A stretch of 64,000 nt of DNA from Bradyrhizobium paxllaeri (GTDB taxonomy: Bacteria; Pseudomonadota; Alphaproteobacteria; Rhizobiales; Xanthobacteraceae). Made by a program: the position numbers and the translations under genes. The stretch covers positions 806,001 through 870,000 of the forward strand of contig NZ_CP042968.1 of NCBI RefSeq assembly GCF_001693515.2, read 5' to 3'. Of this stretch, positions 8,904-17,569 are shown in pieces (position 1 is the stretch's first letter; each line of letters opens with the position of its first letter). A model generated the notes under the pieces. The model was not told the DNA's origin, did no database searches, and saw nothing but the letters and a program-made list of their open reading frames with translations.

Positions 8904-9734
8904 ATGTCGAGTTTGCCAATGGAAGTCATCGAGGTGGTCGGCCAGACGATGGCGAAGGTCGTTCCGGTCACGATCGTGCTCGCCGTTGTATTCACGGTGC
9001 TCTCGCATTTCTGGGCCTGCAATCCCGGCAAACCCTGGTGGCGCAAGCGCGAACTCATTACCGACATCTGCTACTGGTTTTTCGTGCCGGTGTTCGCGCG
9101 CATCTTCCGCATCGGCCTATTGGTGATCGGCGCTTCAGTCGTCTTCAACATTCACGAGGTCGACGAACTGATCGCATTCTACGACAACGGCCATGGACCG
9201 CTGGCGCAGCTTCCGCTCTGGATGCAGGCGATACTGTTCCTCGTCGCGTCCGACTTCATGCTGTACTGGCTGCACCGCATGTTTCACGGCGGCGGGTTCT
9301 GGAAATATCACGCCATCCATCATTCCTCGGAAGATCTCGAGTGGATCTCGGCGGCGCGCTTTCACCCCGTCAACCTGTTCATCGGAACGATCCTGGTCGA
9401 CGTCATCCTGCTGATGGCGGGCATATCGCCTAACATCATGCTGTGGGTGGGGCCGTTCACGACCTTCCACTCCGCCTTCGTTCACGCCAACCTGAACTGG
9501 ACGCTCGGGCCGTTCAAATATGTGCTGGCCACGCCGGTCTTCCATCGCTGGCATCACACCTCGCTGGAAGAGGGCGGCAACACCAATTTTGCGGGCACCT
9601 TTCCGCTCTGGGACATTCTGTTCGGAACGTTCCGCATGCCCGAGAACCGGCTGCCTGAAACTTACGGCGTGGACGAAGATCAGCAGGTCCCGACCGAGAT
9701 TGGCGGGCAACTGGCCTATCCATTTCGTCAATAG
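8904..9734 (+). CDS. Fatty acid hydroxylase / sterol desaturase family protein, copy 1
   Basis: Integral-membrane di-iron oxygenase of 276 residues. The histidine clusters of the superfamily are present: HRMFH (HxxxH), HAIHH and HRWHH (HxxHH), with several membrane segments between. The family hydroxylates or desaturates sterol, hopanoid, carotenoid or acyl substrates, and the substrate here cannot be read from sequence. It closely resembles the protein at 12319-13146 (about three quarters of residues identical by eye). It is followed after 19 nt by the GT-C-like gene, so 8904-13146 reads as one operon. Confidence 0.85.
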   Translation: MSSLPMEVIEVVGQTMAKVVPVTIVLAVVFTVLSHFWACNPGKPWWRKRELITDICYWFFVPVFARIFRIGLLVIGASVVFNIHEVDELIAFYDNGHGPLAQLPLWMQAILFLVASDFMLYWLHRMFHGGGFWKYHAIHHSSEDLEWISAARFHPVNLFIGTILVDVILLMAGISPNIMLWVGPFTTFHSAFVHANLNWTLGPFKYVLATPVFHRWHHTSLEEGGNTNFAGTFPLWDILFGTFRMPENRLPETYGVDEDQQVPTEIGGQLAYPFRQ

Positions 9735-9753
9735 GACCGGCCGGTAATTTCGC

Positions 9754-11211
9754 ATGAGCATCGAAGCGGAGGCGATCCGGAGCGAGAAAACCTTCAGCCT
9801 TGCCGACATTCCGGCATGGCTGTGGCTCGGCATTGGCGTCTACGCGCTGTTGCTGATCCGCGGCGCGGCGCTTCTGAACGATTCCGACACTTACTGGCAG
9901 ATCGCCGTGGGTCAGTGGATCCTCGACCACCACGCCTTGCCGCGCGTCGACATCTATTCCTTCACCAAGGCCGGCGAGCCGTGGACGTCGTCGTCCTGGC
10001 TGGCGCAGGTGCTCTATGCGGTGAGCTACAATCTGGCGGGCTGGACCGGACCGGTCGTTCTCGCCGCGAGCTCGATCGCAGCAACCTTCGCATTGTTTGC
10101 CCACATTCTAGGCCGCCGCATCCCCGCCGGCTATGCGGTCGCGGTCGCGATCGCGGCGCTGGTGCTTTCGATGGGGCATTTTCTGGCGCGCCCGCACGTG
10201 CTGGTGCTGCCGATCATGCTGGCGTGGGCGTACGGGCTGATGTCGGCGAGCGAGCGCGGAGAGGCGCCCTCGCCATGGCTGTTGCCGTTGCTCGCGTTGT
10301 GGGCGAACCTGCACGGCGGGTTCGTGTTCGGCCTCGTGCTGGTCGGCGCGTTCGCGCTGGACGCGCTGTGGAATGCTGAGCACGCCCGGCGACGGTCGGT
10401 GACGCTGCGCTGGGCAGTGTTCGGCGTCGGTGCGCTGGTAGCCTGCTGCGCCACGCCGTACGGCTGGGGATCGATCCTCGCCGCCCGCAAGATCCTGGAT
10501 CTCGGCGAACTCCTGCATCTGATCTATGAATGGATGCCGGCGGACTTCAGCAAATTCGGCGCGTTCGAAGCGGCGATCCTTCTCTTGATCGCCGGCGGGC
10601 TCTATGGCGGCGTCAAGCTCACGCCGCCACGAATCGCGCTGGTGCTGGGCCTGCTGCACATGGCGCTGTCGCATGTCAGGAATGTCGAAATCTTCGCGCT
10701 GCTGCTGCCGATCGTGGTGCTCGCGCCGGTGGCCTCGCAGTTCGCGCTGCGGCCTGCCTGGTCCGCCCGCACCGGTGCCCCGATGTCCGTGGTGGCGATG
10801 GTAATCGCCCTGCTCGGTGGCTGGACGTGGCTGCTGGCGGCCAACACCACTTTCGCACCGCCCCAAAACCATTCGCCGGCGGCGGCCGTCGATGCGCTGA
10901 TGGCGCATCATCCGAAGCGGGTTCTCAACGATCTCCCGTTCGGCGGCTATCTGATCTGGCGGCAGATGCCGGTCTTCATCGACGGGCGTGCCGAGCTCTA
11001 CGGCGAAGCCTTTGAGATGGCCTATTACCGCGCGATGCAGCTCAAGGACGTGAACGAGCTTCTGAATATCCTCAAGGCCTGGCAGATCGATGCCGTGCTG
11101 CTGACGCCTTTCACGCCGGCGGCCAGCCTGCTTGACCACACCGCCGGCTGGCGGCGCGTCTACGCCGATGGCAACGCCATATTGCACGTCCGTACCGCCG
11201 GCACACCATGA
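9754..11211 (+). CDS. Polytopic membrane protein, GT-C glycosyltransferase-like
   Basis: 485 residues with about ten hydrophobic segments. The first loop, after membrane segment 1, carries an acidic motif NDSDTYWQIAVGQWILDHH followed by PRVDIYSFT. This layout resembles the first external loop of GT-C (PMT/ArnT-like) lipid-linked sugar transferases, where the acidic pair is catalytic. A C-terminal soluble part (PVFIDGRAELYGEAFEM) follows. The stop overlaps the acyltransferase start by 4 nt (ATGA), so the two are probably co-translated. I assign only the likely fold class and cannot support donor or acceptor. Confidence 0.6.
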   Translation: MSIEAEAIRSEKTFSLADIPAWLWLGIGVYALLLIRGAALLNDSDTYWQIAVGQWILDHHALPRVDIYSFTKAGEPWTSSSWLAQVLYAVSYNLAGWTGPVVLAASSIAATFALFAHILGRRIPAGYAVAVAIAALVLSMGHFLARPHVLVLPIMLAWAYGLMSASERGEAPSPWLLPLLALWANLHGGFVFGLVLVGAFALDALWNAEHARRRSVTLRWAVFGVGALVACCATPYGWGSILAARKILDLGELLHLIYEWMPADFSKFGAFEAAILLLIAGGLYGGVKLTPPRIALVLGLLHMALSHVRNVEIFALLLPIVVLAPVASQFALRPAWSARTGAPMSVVAMVIALLGGWTWLLAANTTFAPPQNHSPAAAVDALMAHHPKRVLNDLPFGGYLIWRQMPVFIDGRAELYGEAFEMAYYRAMQLKDVNELLNILKAWQIDAVLLTPFTPAASLLDHTAGWRRVYADGNAILHVRTAGTP

Positions 11212-12260
11212 CACGGCGCAACCAGTCGCTGGATCTTTTGCGCGGCGTCGCCATTCTGCTGGTCGTGCTGGTGCACTGCCAGGAAGAGTCCACCGGCGTC
11301 GTTCCCGGCCTGACCTGGTTTGCCAAGAACTACGGCGGGCTCGGCGTCCAGCTCTTTTTCATCATCAGCGGCTATACGATGATGCTGACATTCGGCGACA
11401 GGCTCGATCTGGCCGCCGCCCGCTCGTTCTATATCCGGCGCTTCTTCCGTATCGCGCCGCTGTTCTGGGTCGCCATTGTTTTTTATCTGCTGGCGACGCG
11501 CGGTCGCGGCATCACGAATTTTGCGCCTGACGGCGTCGGCGTCAGCGAGGTGCTGCTGACGTTTTTCTTCCTGCATTCGTGCAGCGTCACCGCCTACAAT
11601 TCGGTCGTTCCGGGCGGCTGGAGCATTGCGGTGGAAATGCAGTTCTATCTGCTGTTCCCGCTGCTGATCTACCTGTTCCGCCGCCGCAACGGCGCCACGC
11701 TGTGTTACACGTCGATCGCGCTTGTCAGCGTCATCGGACAATTGGCCGTCGAGCCCTATCTGATTCCGCGGTTGGCGGCGTCGCTGCCCGCCAGCCAGGC
11801 GTTTCTGGCTGAAGGCGTCTTCACCAGCTGGCTGCCGCGCCAGGTGATCTGCTTCGGCTTTGGTATCCTGCTGTATGACTATATCGAGCTGAAGAACAGG
11901 CCGACATTCGCCGCGCTGCTGCTGCTCGGCGCTGCGCTGATCGTCACGCCGCAGGCTGCCGAAATCGCGCTGCTGGCTGCATTCGCGTTCGGTGTCCTGA
12001 TCTCGAACGTCGCGCTGTCCTGGATGACGGTGCTGGGACGCCACTCCTACGCCATCTATCTCGTTCATTTCGCCGTGGTGTCGCTGATCGCCGGACTGGT
12101 CCCGGTGGGCCTGGTGCCGCTGTTCTTGCTGGTTTCCACCGTGTCGCTGGCGTTCAGCTATTATCTGATCGAGCCCCGGATCGAGCGTCCCTTCAACCGG
12201 CTGGGCCACGCATTGGCGTCGGCCGGTGGTGCCCCGAAAGCCGTCGTGACGACCGCCTGA
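11208..12260 (+). CDS. Acyltransferase family 3 membrane protein
   Basis: 350-residue membrane O-acyltransferase of the OafA/Acyl_transf_3 type, which transfers acyl (often acetyl) groups to surface sugars or lipids. The family signature is at the N-terminus (LDLLRGVAILLVVLVHC, with the catalytic-region His), then FFIISGYTM, the Arg-rich SFYIRRFFRIAPLFW, and about ten membrane segments. It is translationally coupled to the upstream GT-C-like gene and 58 nt from the second desaturase. This suggests synthesis or decoration of a surface glycolipid. Confidence 0.88.
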   Translation: MTRRNQSLDLLRGVAILLVVLVHCQEESTGVVPGLTWFAKNYGGLGVQLFFIISGYTMMLTFGDRLDLAAARSFYIRRFFRIAPLFWVAIVFYLLATRGRGITNFAPDGVGVSEVLLTFFFLHSCSVTAYNSVVPGGWSIAVEMQFYLLFPLLIYLFRRRNGATLCYTSIALVSVIGQLAVEPYLIPRLAASLPASQAFLAEGVFTSWLPRQVICFGFGILLYDYIELKNRPTFAALLLLGAALIVTPQAAEIALLAAFAFGVLISNVALSWMTVLGRHSYAIYLVHFAVVSLIAGLVPVGLVPLFLLVSTVSLAFSYYLIEPRIERPFNRLGHALASAGGAPKAVVTTA

Positions 12261-12318
12261 AGCCCGCCGACGGCTGGGCAACTGGCGGCGAGGCGGGGAT
12301 TCTGATACGCCGGTCGAA

Positions 12319-13146
12319 ATGAATCTGCCGACCGAAATCGTCGAGATGTTCGGCCAGACCCTGGCCAAGGTGGTGCCCGTCACGATCGCGCTGGCGTTGC
12401 TGTTCTCGCTGCTTTCGCATTTCTGGGCCTGCAATCCCGGCAAGCCCTGGTGGCGCAAGCGCGAGCTCGTCACCGACGTCTGCTACTGGTTCCTGGTGCC
12501 GCTGTTCGCGCGCGTATTTCGCATCGGGCTGCTTGTGCTCGGCGCCGCGCTGCTGTTTGGAATTCGCGATGCCGACGAACTGATCGCCTTCTATGACAAC
12601 GGCCACGGCCCGCTATCGACGCTGCCCTTGTGGCTGCAGGCGATCCTGTTCCTGGTCGCCGCCGATTTCATGATGTACTGGCTGCACCGCATGTTTCATG
12701 GCGGCGGGTTCTGGAAATACCATGCCATCCACCATTCCTCAGAGGACGTGGACTGGATCTCGGCGGCGCGCTTTCATCCCGCCAACCTGCTGCTCGGGAC
12801 CATCGGGGTTGACGTCGCGCTGCTGCTGGCCGGCATTTCGCCGGGCGTGATGCTCTGGCTCGGGCCGTTCAACATCTTCCATTCGGCCTTCGTCCACGCC
12901 AACCTCAACTGGACGCTCGGGCCGCTCAAATACGTCGTGGCGACGCCGGTGTTTCACCGCTGGCACCACACCGCCCGCGAAGAGGGCGGCGACACCAATT
13001 TCGCAGGCACCTTTCCGCTCTGGGACCTCCTGTTCGGGACCTTTCGGATGCCGAAAGACCGCCTGCCGGAGCATTATGGCGTGGACGATCAGGTCTCGTT
13101 TCCCCGCGAGATCGTCGGGCAACTGGTCTATCCGTTCCGCAAGTAG
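12319..13146 (+). CDS. Fatty acid hydroxylase / sterol desaturase family protein, copy 2
   Basis: 275 residues, a paralogue of 8904-9734 with the same three histidine boxes (HRMFH, HAIHH, HRWHH). DNA is also highly similar over most of the length, for example around 8996-9050 versus 12410-12465, which indicates a fairly recent duplication or gene conversion. Differences concentrate in the N-terminus and in the periplasmic loops. It closes the four-gene block that interrupts the pilus genes. Retention of all metal-binding histidines suggests both copies are active. Confidence 0.85.
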   Translation: MNLPTEIVEMFGQTLAKVVPVTIALALLFSLLSHFWACNPGKPWWRKRELVTDVCYWFLVPLFARVFRIGLLVLGAALLFGIRDADELIAFYDNGHGPLSTLPLWLQAILFLVAADFMMYWLHRMFHGGGFWKYHAIHHSSEDVDWISAARFHPANLLLGTIGVDVALLLAGISPGVMLWLGPFNIFHSAFVHANLNWTLGPLKYVVATPVFHRWHHTAREEGGDTNFAGTFPLWDLLFGTFRMPKDRLPEHYGVDDQVSFPREIVGQLVYPFRK

Positions 13147-13177
13147 AGCCGGACCCGCAGGGCCACGTTAGCGCAAA

Positions 13178-13234
13178 AGTGGGCACCGGTTTTCCCTCGC
13201 GACAAACGCGAATGCGCTTGCGCGGAGATCATGC
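13178..13234. repeat. Dispersed intergenic repeat, copy A
   Basis: The stretch from GTGGGCACCGGTTTTCCCT to GGAGATCATGC closely matches 57261-57314 (both contain ACCGGTTTTCCC, GCGACAAACGCG and TTGCGCGGAGATCATGC). A diverged relative with the same GATCATGC ends lies at 46462-46510. These are short non-coding dispersed elements of the kind common in this genus. Confidence 0.75.
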
Positions 13235-13384
13235 TCAAATCAAAAAGGGTAAATGGCGGATTTCTTGCCGCCGGGCGCGGCCTATTTGCCCTTTGTTCAT
13301 GAATTGTCGTCAGATTCACCTTGTCGGGCGCCGGTTCCGCTGTGTATCCGCCATTGCCGGCCTGTTGATGCCCCGGGGTAGAGT

Positions 13385-13885
13385 ATGTCGTTCAAGTTTC
13401 CGCGTATTCGCGCGCGCGCGCGTTTTGGATTGCGTTCCGTCGTTGCAGGAATCCTGCTGTGGCCGGCCGTCTGCCTGGCCTCGCCCGATCCCGACCGCAT
13501 CGCCGTCTATGTCGACCAAGCGAAGCTTGTGAAGCTTCCTGCCAAGGTCTCCACCATCGTGGTTGGAAACCCGCTGATTGCGGACGTGACGCTGCAGAGC
13601 GGCGGCATCGTCGTGGTTACCGGCAAGGGCTACGGCGCGACCAACTTCATCGCCATGGACCGCAACGGTGAGGTGCTGGTGGACCGCCAGATCCAGGTCG
13701 AGGGCCCGTCCGAGCAACTCGTCACCATCTATCGCGGCGTCGAGCGCGAATCCTATAGCTGCATGCCGACCTGCCAGCGCCGCGTCACCCTCGGCGACGG
13801 TGTGAACTACTTCCAGACCGCAATCAGTCAGGCCGGCGTGCTCTCCGGCCAGGCCGCGGGCGCGGCGGCCGGCGGTAGGAACTAA
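13385..13885 (+). CDS. Periplasmic pilus-assembly N-domain protein
   Basis: 166 residues with a signal peptide (cleavage near AVCLAS). It consists essentially of one T2SS/T3SS pilus-N domain (VKLPAKVSTIVVGNPLIADV, then GKGYGATNFIAMDRNGEVL), the same domain found at the N-terminus of the CpaC secretin at 5295-6773. A short tail carries a CMPTC pair of cysteines and a Gly/Ala-rich end. It lacks the secretin domain, so it is not a truncated secretin by frameshift that I can see. Its position next to two TadE-like genes argues for a role in the Tad system. Confidence 0.8.
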   Translation: MSFKFPRIRARARFGLRSVVAGILLWPAVCLASPDPDRIAVYVDQAKLVKLPAKVSTIVVGNPLIADVTLQSGGIVVVTGKGYGATNFIAMDRNGEVLVDRQIQVEGPSEQLVTIYRGVERESYSCMPTCQRRVTLGDGVNYFQTAISQAGVLSGQAAGAAAGGRN

Positions 13886-13900
13886 TCCGTTGCACGGGCT

Positions 13901-13923
13901 CGCCCCCCATTGGATTGGGGGCG
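13901..13923 (+). terminator. GC-rich hairpin after the pilus-N gene (weak terminator)
   Basis: Perfect arms CGCCCCC (13901-13907) and GGGGGCG (13917-13923) with a 9-nt loop lie 16 nt after the stop codon. No T-run follows, so termination would be inefficient or Rho-assisted. Confidence 0.4.
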
Positions 13924-14058
13924 TCGGCAACGGTCTCTCGGCACGGTTAAGACCGGTTTAACGCAACGGGTCGTTCTGGCTGGATCGGCCGAAACAATTC
14001 AACAATCAGTTTCGGATAGGTTTTCGCGGCAATCCCCTCGCGTTCTGAGGTCTCGTCG

Positions 14059-14595
14059 ATGCCGCCTTCCACAGCTTCCAAGACAAACATCCTGCGCCGG
14101 TTTCGTCGCAATCGAAGGGGCACGGCCGCCGTCGAGTTCGCGCTGATCGCGCCGATATTCTTCGGCGTCCTGTTCGCGATCATCGAACTGGCGCTGGTGT
14201 TCTTTGCCAGCCAGATTCTCGAGACGGTGACGCAGGATACGTCCCGTCTGATCTTGACCGGCCAGGCGCAGAACTCCTCCTTCACCCAGGCGCAATTCAA
14301 GAACGCCGTTTGCGCCAAGCTCACCATCATGTTCGATTGCGTCAACGGCATCTCGATCGACGTGCAGAGCTACAAGGCGTTTTCCAGCGTCAACGTTTCC
14401 GACCCGATCGTTGCGGGAAATTTCGTTCCTCCGAACAATTATCTGCCGGGCGGACCCGGCGACATCGTCGTCGTGCGGCTGTTCTACAAGTGGCCGCTGT
14501 TCGTCACCGGCCTCGGCTTCAACGTTGCGAACATAGGCAACAATCAGCGGCTGTTGACGGCGACCGCGGCATTCCAAAACGAACCCTACCTATAG
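14059..14595 (+). CDS. TadE-like pseudopilin
   Basis: 178 residues. A short basic N-terminus (RRFRRNRRG) precedes the TadE motif GTAAVEFALIAPIFFGVLFA, with Glu in the position used by prepilin-like proteins, then a periplasmic domain. TadE/TadF minor pseudopilins are processed by the CpaA-type peptidase and needed for Flp pilus assembly. It is followed 11 nt later by a second protein of the same kind, as in most tad loci (tadE-tadF). Confidence 0.88.
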   Translation: MPPSTASKTNILRRFRRNRRGTAAVEFALIAPIFFGVLFAIIELALVFFASQILETVTQDTSRLILTGQAQNSSFTQAQFKNAVCAKLTIMFDCVNGISIDVQSYKAFSSVNVSDPIVAGNFVPPNNYLPGGPGDIVVVRLFYKWPLFVTGLGFNVANIGNNQRLLTATAAFQNEPYL

Positions 14596-14606
14596 GGCCC
14601 AGGACG

Positions 14607-15188
14607 ATGAAACCGATTACTGGAATCTGGCTTCGTATGCGCCGCCACGCGTTCGAATTGGTTGGGAACAACCGTGGTGTCGGAGCGGTCGAATTCGCGA
14701 TGATCATGCCCCTCATGGCAATGATGCTCGTCGGAACCTACGAGTTCTCGGCCGGCGTCGCCATCGACCGCAAGGTGACGATCATGGCGCGCACGCTGTC
14801 GGACCTGACGTCCCAGAACGAGAAGGTCACCGATGCGCAGTTGACCAATTTCTTCAATGCCAGCAAGGCGATCATGACGCCTTATGCGTCGACTCCGGTG
14901 GAGGGGACGATCACCGAACTCTGGATCAATCCGACCACGTTGAAGGCGCGGGTACAGTGGAGCCAAGGCGCCAACGCGCACTCCGCGGGCGACATCATCG
15001 AGATTCCGGAGGCGCTCAAGATCGCCAACACCTACCTGATCTACAGCGAGGTGAAATACAAATATGTTCCCAGCGTTGCCTGGTTCATCAACAAGGCGAA
15101 TGGCATCACGCTGAGCGATGTCACCTTCACCCGTCCGCGCCAGTCGCTTTGCGTGATGTACAATACGACGGTCTGCGAACAGAAATGA
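14607..15188 (+). CDS. TadE/TadF-like pseudopilin
   Basis: 193 residues starting at the ATG at 14607, preceded by AGGA at 14601. After a basic leader comes the motif GVGAVEFAMIMPLMAMMLVG, the Tad pseudopilin hydrophobic N-terminus, followed by a periplasmic domain ending with two cysteines (SLCVMYNTTVCEQ) that could form a disulfide. It forms a two-gene operon with 14059-14595 and ends at a strong terminator. Assigning it specifically as TadF rather than a second TadE is not possible from sequence alone. Confidence 0.86.
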   Translation: MKPITGIWLRMRRHAFELVGNNRGVGAVEFAMIMPLMAMMLVGTYEFSAGVAIDRKVTIMARTLSDLTSQNEKVTDAQLTNFFNASKAIMTPYASTPVEGTITELWINPTTLKARVQWSQGANAHSAGDIIEIPEALKIANTYLIYSEVKYKYVPSVAWFINKANGITLSDVTFTRPRQSLCVMYNTTVCEQK

Positions 15189-15230
15189 AACGCCCGTGCC
15201 GGGCGAACTGCCAGGAAAACGATGAGATGA

Positions 15231-15259
15231 AAAAGGCCGCGCCATGGGCGCGGCCTTTT
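15231..15259 (+). terminator. Intrinsic terminator, usable from both sides
   Basis: Perfect 13-bp arms AAAAGGCCGCGCC (15231-15243) and GGCGCGGCCTTTT (15247-15259) with a 3-nt loop. The plus-strand T-run ends the pseudopilin transcript, and the A-run on the left gives a T-run for the convergent cspA transcript. Confidence 0.85.
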
Positions 15260-15319
15260 GATTTATTCGGCTGAATTGTTCAGCGGCGATCTTCGGGACG
15301 CTGTCGGCCCGAAAATCGC

Positions 15320-15532
15320 TTATCCGGCGGCGCGCAGATTGTCGGCCGAAGATTTGCCAGAGCGGCGATCTGCCACGATTTCGTAGGAGATCTTCTGGCC
15401 TTCACGCAACGTTCCGAGGCCGGCACGTTCGACAGCGCTGATGTGCACGAACACGTCATTGCCGCCGTCATCCGGCTGGATGAAGCCATAGCCCTTGGTT
15501 GCGTTAAACCACTTCACGGTTCCCATGCTCAC
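15320..15532 (-). CDS. cspA: Cold-shock protein (CspA family)
   Basis: 70-residue single cold-shock domain, an RNA chaperone. RNP1 is KGYGFIQP and RNP2 is VFVHISAV. The GTG at 15532 has AAGGGA 8 nt upstream. The ATG at 15526, two codons in, would be 14 nt away, so I chose GTG ([10 protein letters not shown]). The 5' region (15533-15700) is long and includes a short hairpin near 15567-15586, as is common for cold-shock leaders, but I cannot demonstrate a thermosensor. Confidence 0.94.
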   Translation of the reverse strand: MSMGTVKWFNATKGYGFIQPDDGGNDVFVHISAVERAGLGTLREGQKISYEIVADRRSGKSSADNLRAAG

Positions 15533-15803
15533 TGGGGTAGTCCCTTCTCAGATATACAAGTCGTAGCCCACCCTTCGATGGGCTGGTGAGATCGAATTTT
15601 TGGAAGGGTCGTCAGCGTCTAAACCGGCTGTACCGGTGGATAGCTAATGTCGTCCGGCCGAAAATCGATGCTTAATATTATTCGATTGCATCAGTCAAAA
15701 CAATCCTGACGTGCACGATTTTTTGATTCGGCCGGCCAGCCGGCCGCGTTCGCGCACGACAAGAAGCGTATCGGGCGCGTTTTCGCAGGTGTTAAGGGTT
15801 CGT

Positions 15804-16091
15804 TTACCGGCGACGGAACTGTCCGCCGCGCGGTGGCGCACCGCGCGGGGCGCCGGGATTGCTGGGACGCTCGTCCTTGTGACGGAAGATCAGGCGTCCT
15901 TTCTCCAGATCATAGGGTGACATTTCGATCGTGACCCGATCGCCTGCGAGCGTCTTGATCCGGTTCTTCTTCATCTTGCCCGCGGTATAGGCAACAATCT
16001 CGTGTCCGGCATCGAGCTGCACGCGATAGCGCGCGTCGGGGAGGATTTCGGTCACCAGTCCTTCGAACTGGATCAGCTCTTCTTTAGCCAT
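15804..16091 (-). CDS. infA: Translation initiation factor IF-1 with C-terminal basic tail
   Basis: S1/OB-fold protein of 95 residues. The core ([19 protein letters not shown], then [20 protein letters not shown]) is IF-1, which binds the ribosomal A site during initiation. IF-1 is normally about 72 residues; here about 20 extra residues rich in Arg, Pro and Gly ([19 protein letters not shown]) follow. It lies 23 nt downstream of the DEAD-box helicase on the same strand, so the two are probably co-transcribed. It may be a second, specialised IF-1 copy; the primary infA is not in the window. Confidence 0.88.
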   Translation of the reverse strand: MAKEELIQFEGLVTEILPDARYRVQLDAGHEIVAYTAGKMKKNRIKTLAGDRVTIEMSPYDLEKGRLIFRHKDERPSNPGAPRGAPPRGGQFRRR

Positions 16092-16114
16092 GGTGGTCTC
16101 CAGGTCGATCGAGG

Positions 16115-17569
16115 CTAGCGCTGCGGTCGGTGGCTACGGTTCGGTTGATTATTCGGACGGCTCTCGCGATGCAAGAAGGCGACGCCTTGAATGCCTTCGC
16201 TGTGGCCGGCTTGGCTCTTGCTGCCCTGCTGCGGCTGACGCGGCGACTCATGCCGGTTCGGCTGCGGCGCGGCATTATTACCACCACCGCGGCGTCGTCG
16301 GCGAGGGCCTTTTGACGGCTGCTGCTCATTGGAACGGCCAGCATGGGCGCGCGGCGCGGACCGTCCGTTCCGGTGCTGGGCGGAGTGATGCGGGGCCGCC
16401 GGTGCGGCGTCGCGGCTCCCCGGCGTGCGGCGGTCTTCCCGCGGCAGCGCAATTCGGATCAGCCGCTCGATGTCGCGCAGATAGCCCATCTCCTCGGCGC
16501 CGGCGATCAGCGAGATCGCGACACCTTCCCTGCCGGCGCGGGCGGTACGCCCGATACGGTGCACATAGGTTTCGGGCACGTTGGGCAGGTCGAAATTCAC
16601 CACATGGCTGATGCCGTCGACGTCGATGCCGCGGGCGGCGATGTCGGTGGCGACCAGGGTACGGATCTCGCCGGAGCGGAACGCCGCCAGCACGCGTTCC
16701 CGGTGGTTCTGCGACTTGTTGCCGTGAATGGCGTTGGCTTCGATGCCGGCCTTGGCCAGCACCTTCACTACCTTGTCGGCGCCGTGCTTGGTGCGGGTAA
16801 ACACCAGCGCGCGGTCGACCGGTTCCTGCTTCAAAAGCTGCGCCAGCACCGCCGGCTTGGCAGCGAAATCGACCTGGATGATGCGCTGGGCGATCCGGTC
16901 GGCCGTCGAGGCCACCGGGGTCACCGCCACGCGGGCGGGGTCGCGCAGCATGGATTCGGCGAGTTCTGCGATATCCTTCGGCATGGTGGCCGAGAAGAAC
17001 AGCGTCTGCCGCTTGATAGGCAGCTTGGCGACGACTTTGCGAATGTCGTTGATGAAGCCCATGTCGAGCATGCGGTCGGCTTCGTCGAGCACTAGGAACT
17101 CGACCTGGTTCAGCTTCAGCCCGTTGCTCTGGACGAGATCGAGCAGGCGGCCGGGGGTGGCCACCATGACTTCCACGCCCTGCATGACCGAGCGGACCTG
17201 TCGGCCCATTGGCACGCCGCCGATCGCGAGCGCCGAGGTCAGGCGGATGTGGCGGCCATAGGCGTTGAAGCTGTCGAGGATCTGACCGGACAGTTCGCGG
17301 GTGGGGGACAGCACCAGCACGCGGCAGCTCTTCGGCTGCGGCCGGACGCGGTTCTCCAGGATCCGGTGCAGGATCGGCAGCGCGAAGGCCGCGGTCTTGC
17401 CGGTTCCGGTCTGGGCGATGCCGACGACGTCGCGGCCGGTCATTGCGATGGGGATGGTCTGGGCCTGGATGGGCGTGGGCGTGTGGTAATTTTCTTCCTT
17501 GAGCGCACGCGAGATGGGATCGGCGAGGCCGAAATCCTGAAAGAAGGTCAAAAGGGTGGTTCTTTCCAT
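16115..17569 (-). CDS. DEAD-box RNA helicase (RhlE type)
   Basis: 484-residue ATP-dependent RNA helicase, likely for cold-adapted RNA unwinding or ribosome assembly. All motifs are present in order: Q motif ([11 protein letters not shown]), I (AQTGTGKT), Ia (PTREL), GG, TPGRLLD, II (DEAD), III (SAT), then [23 protein letters not shown] and VI ([10 protein letters not shown]). The last 90 or so residues are a low-complexity Arg/Gln/Gly tail typical of RhlE-like RNA binding. It is followed by tailed IF-1 and cspA on the same strand, giving an RNA-chaperone neighbourhood. Confidence 0.93.
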   Translation of the reverse strand: MERTTLLTFFQDFGLADPISRALKEENYHTPTPIQAQTIPIAMTGRDVVGIAQTGTGKTAAFALPILHRILENRVRPQPKSCRVLVLSPTRELSGQILDSFNAYGRHIRLTSALAIGGVPMGRQVRSVMQGVEVMVATPGRLLDLVQSNGLKLNQVEFLVLDEADRMLDMGFINDIRKVVAKLPIKRQTLFFSATMPKDIAELAESMLRDPARVAVTPVASTADRIAQRIIQVDFAAKPAVLAQLLKQEPVDRALVFTRTKHGADKVVKVLAKAGIEANAIHGNKSQNHRERVLAAFRSGEIRTLVATDIAARGIDVDGISHVVNFDLPNVPETYVHRIGRTARAGREGVAISLIAGAEEMGYLRDIERLIRIALPREDRRTPGSRDAAPAAPHHSAQHRNGRSAPRAHAGRSNEQQPSKGPRRRRRGGGNNAAPQPNRHESPRQPQQGSKSQAGHSEGIQGVAFLHRESRPNNQPNRSHRPQR

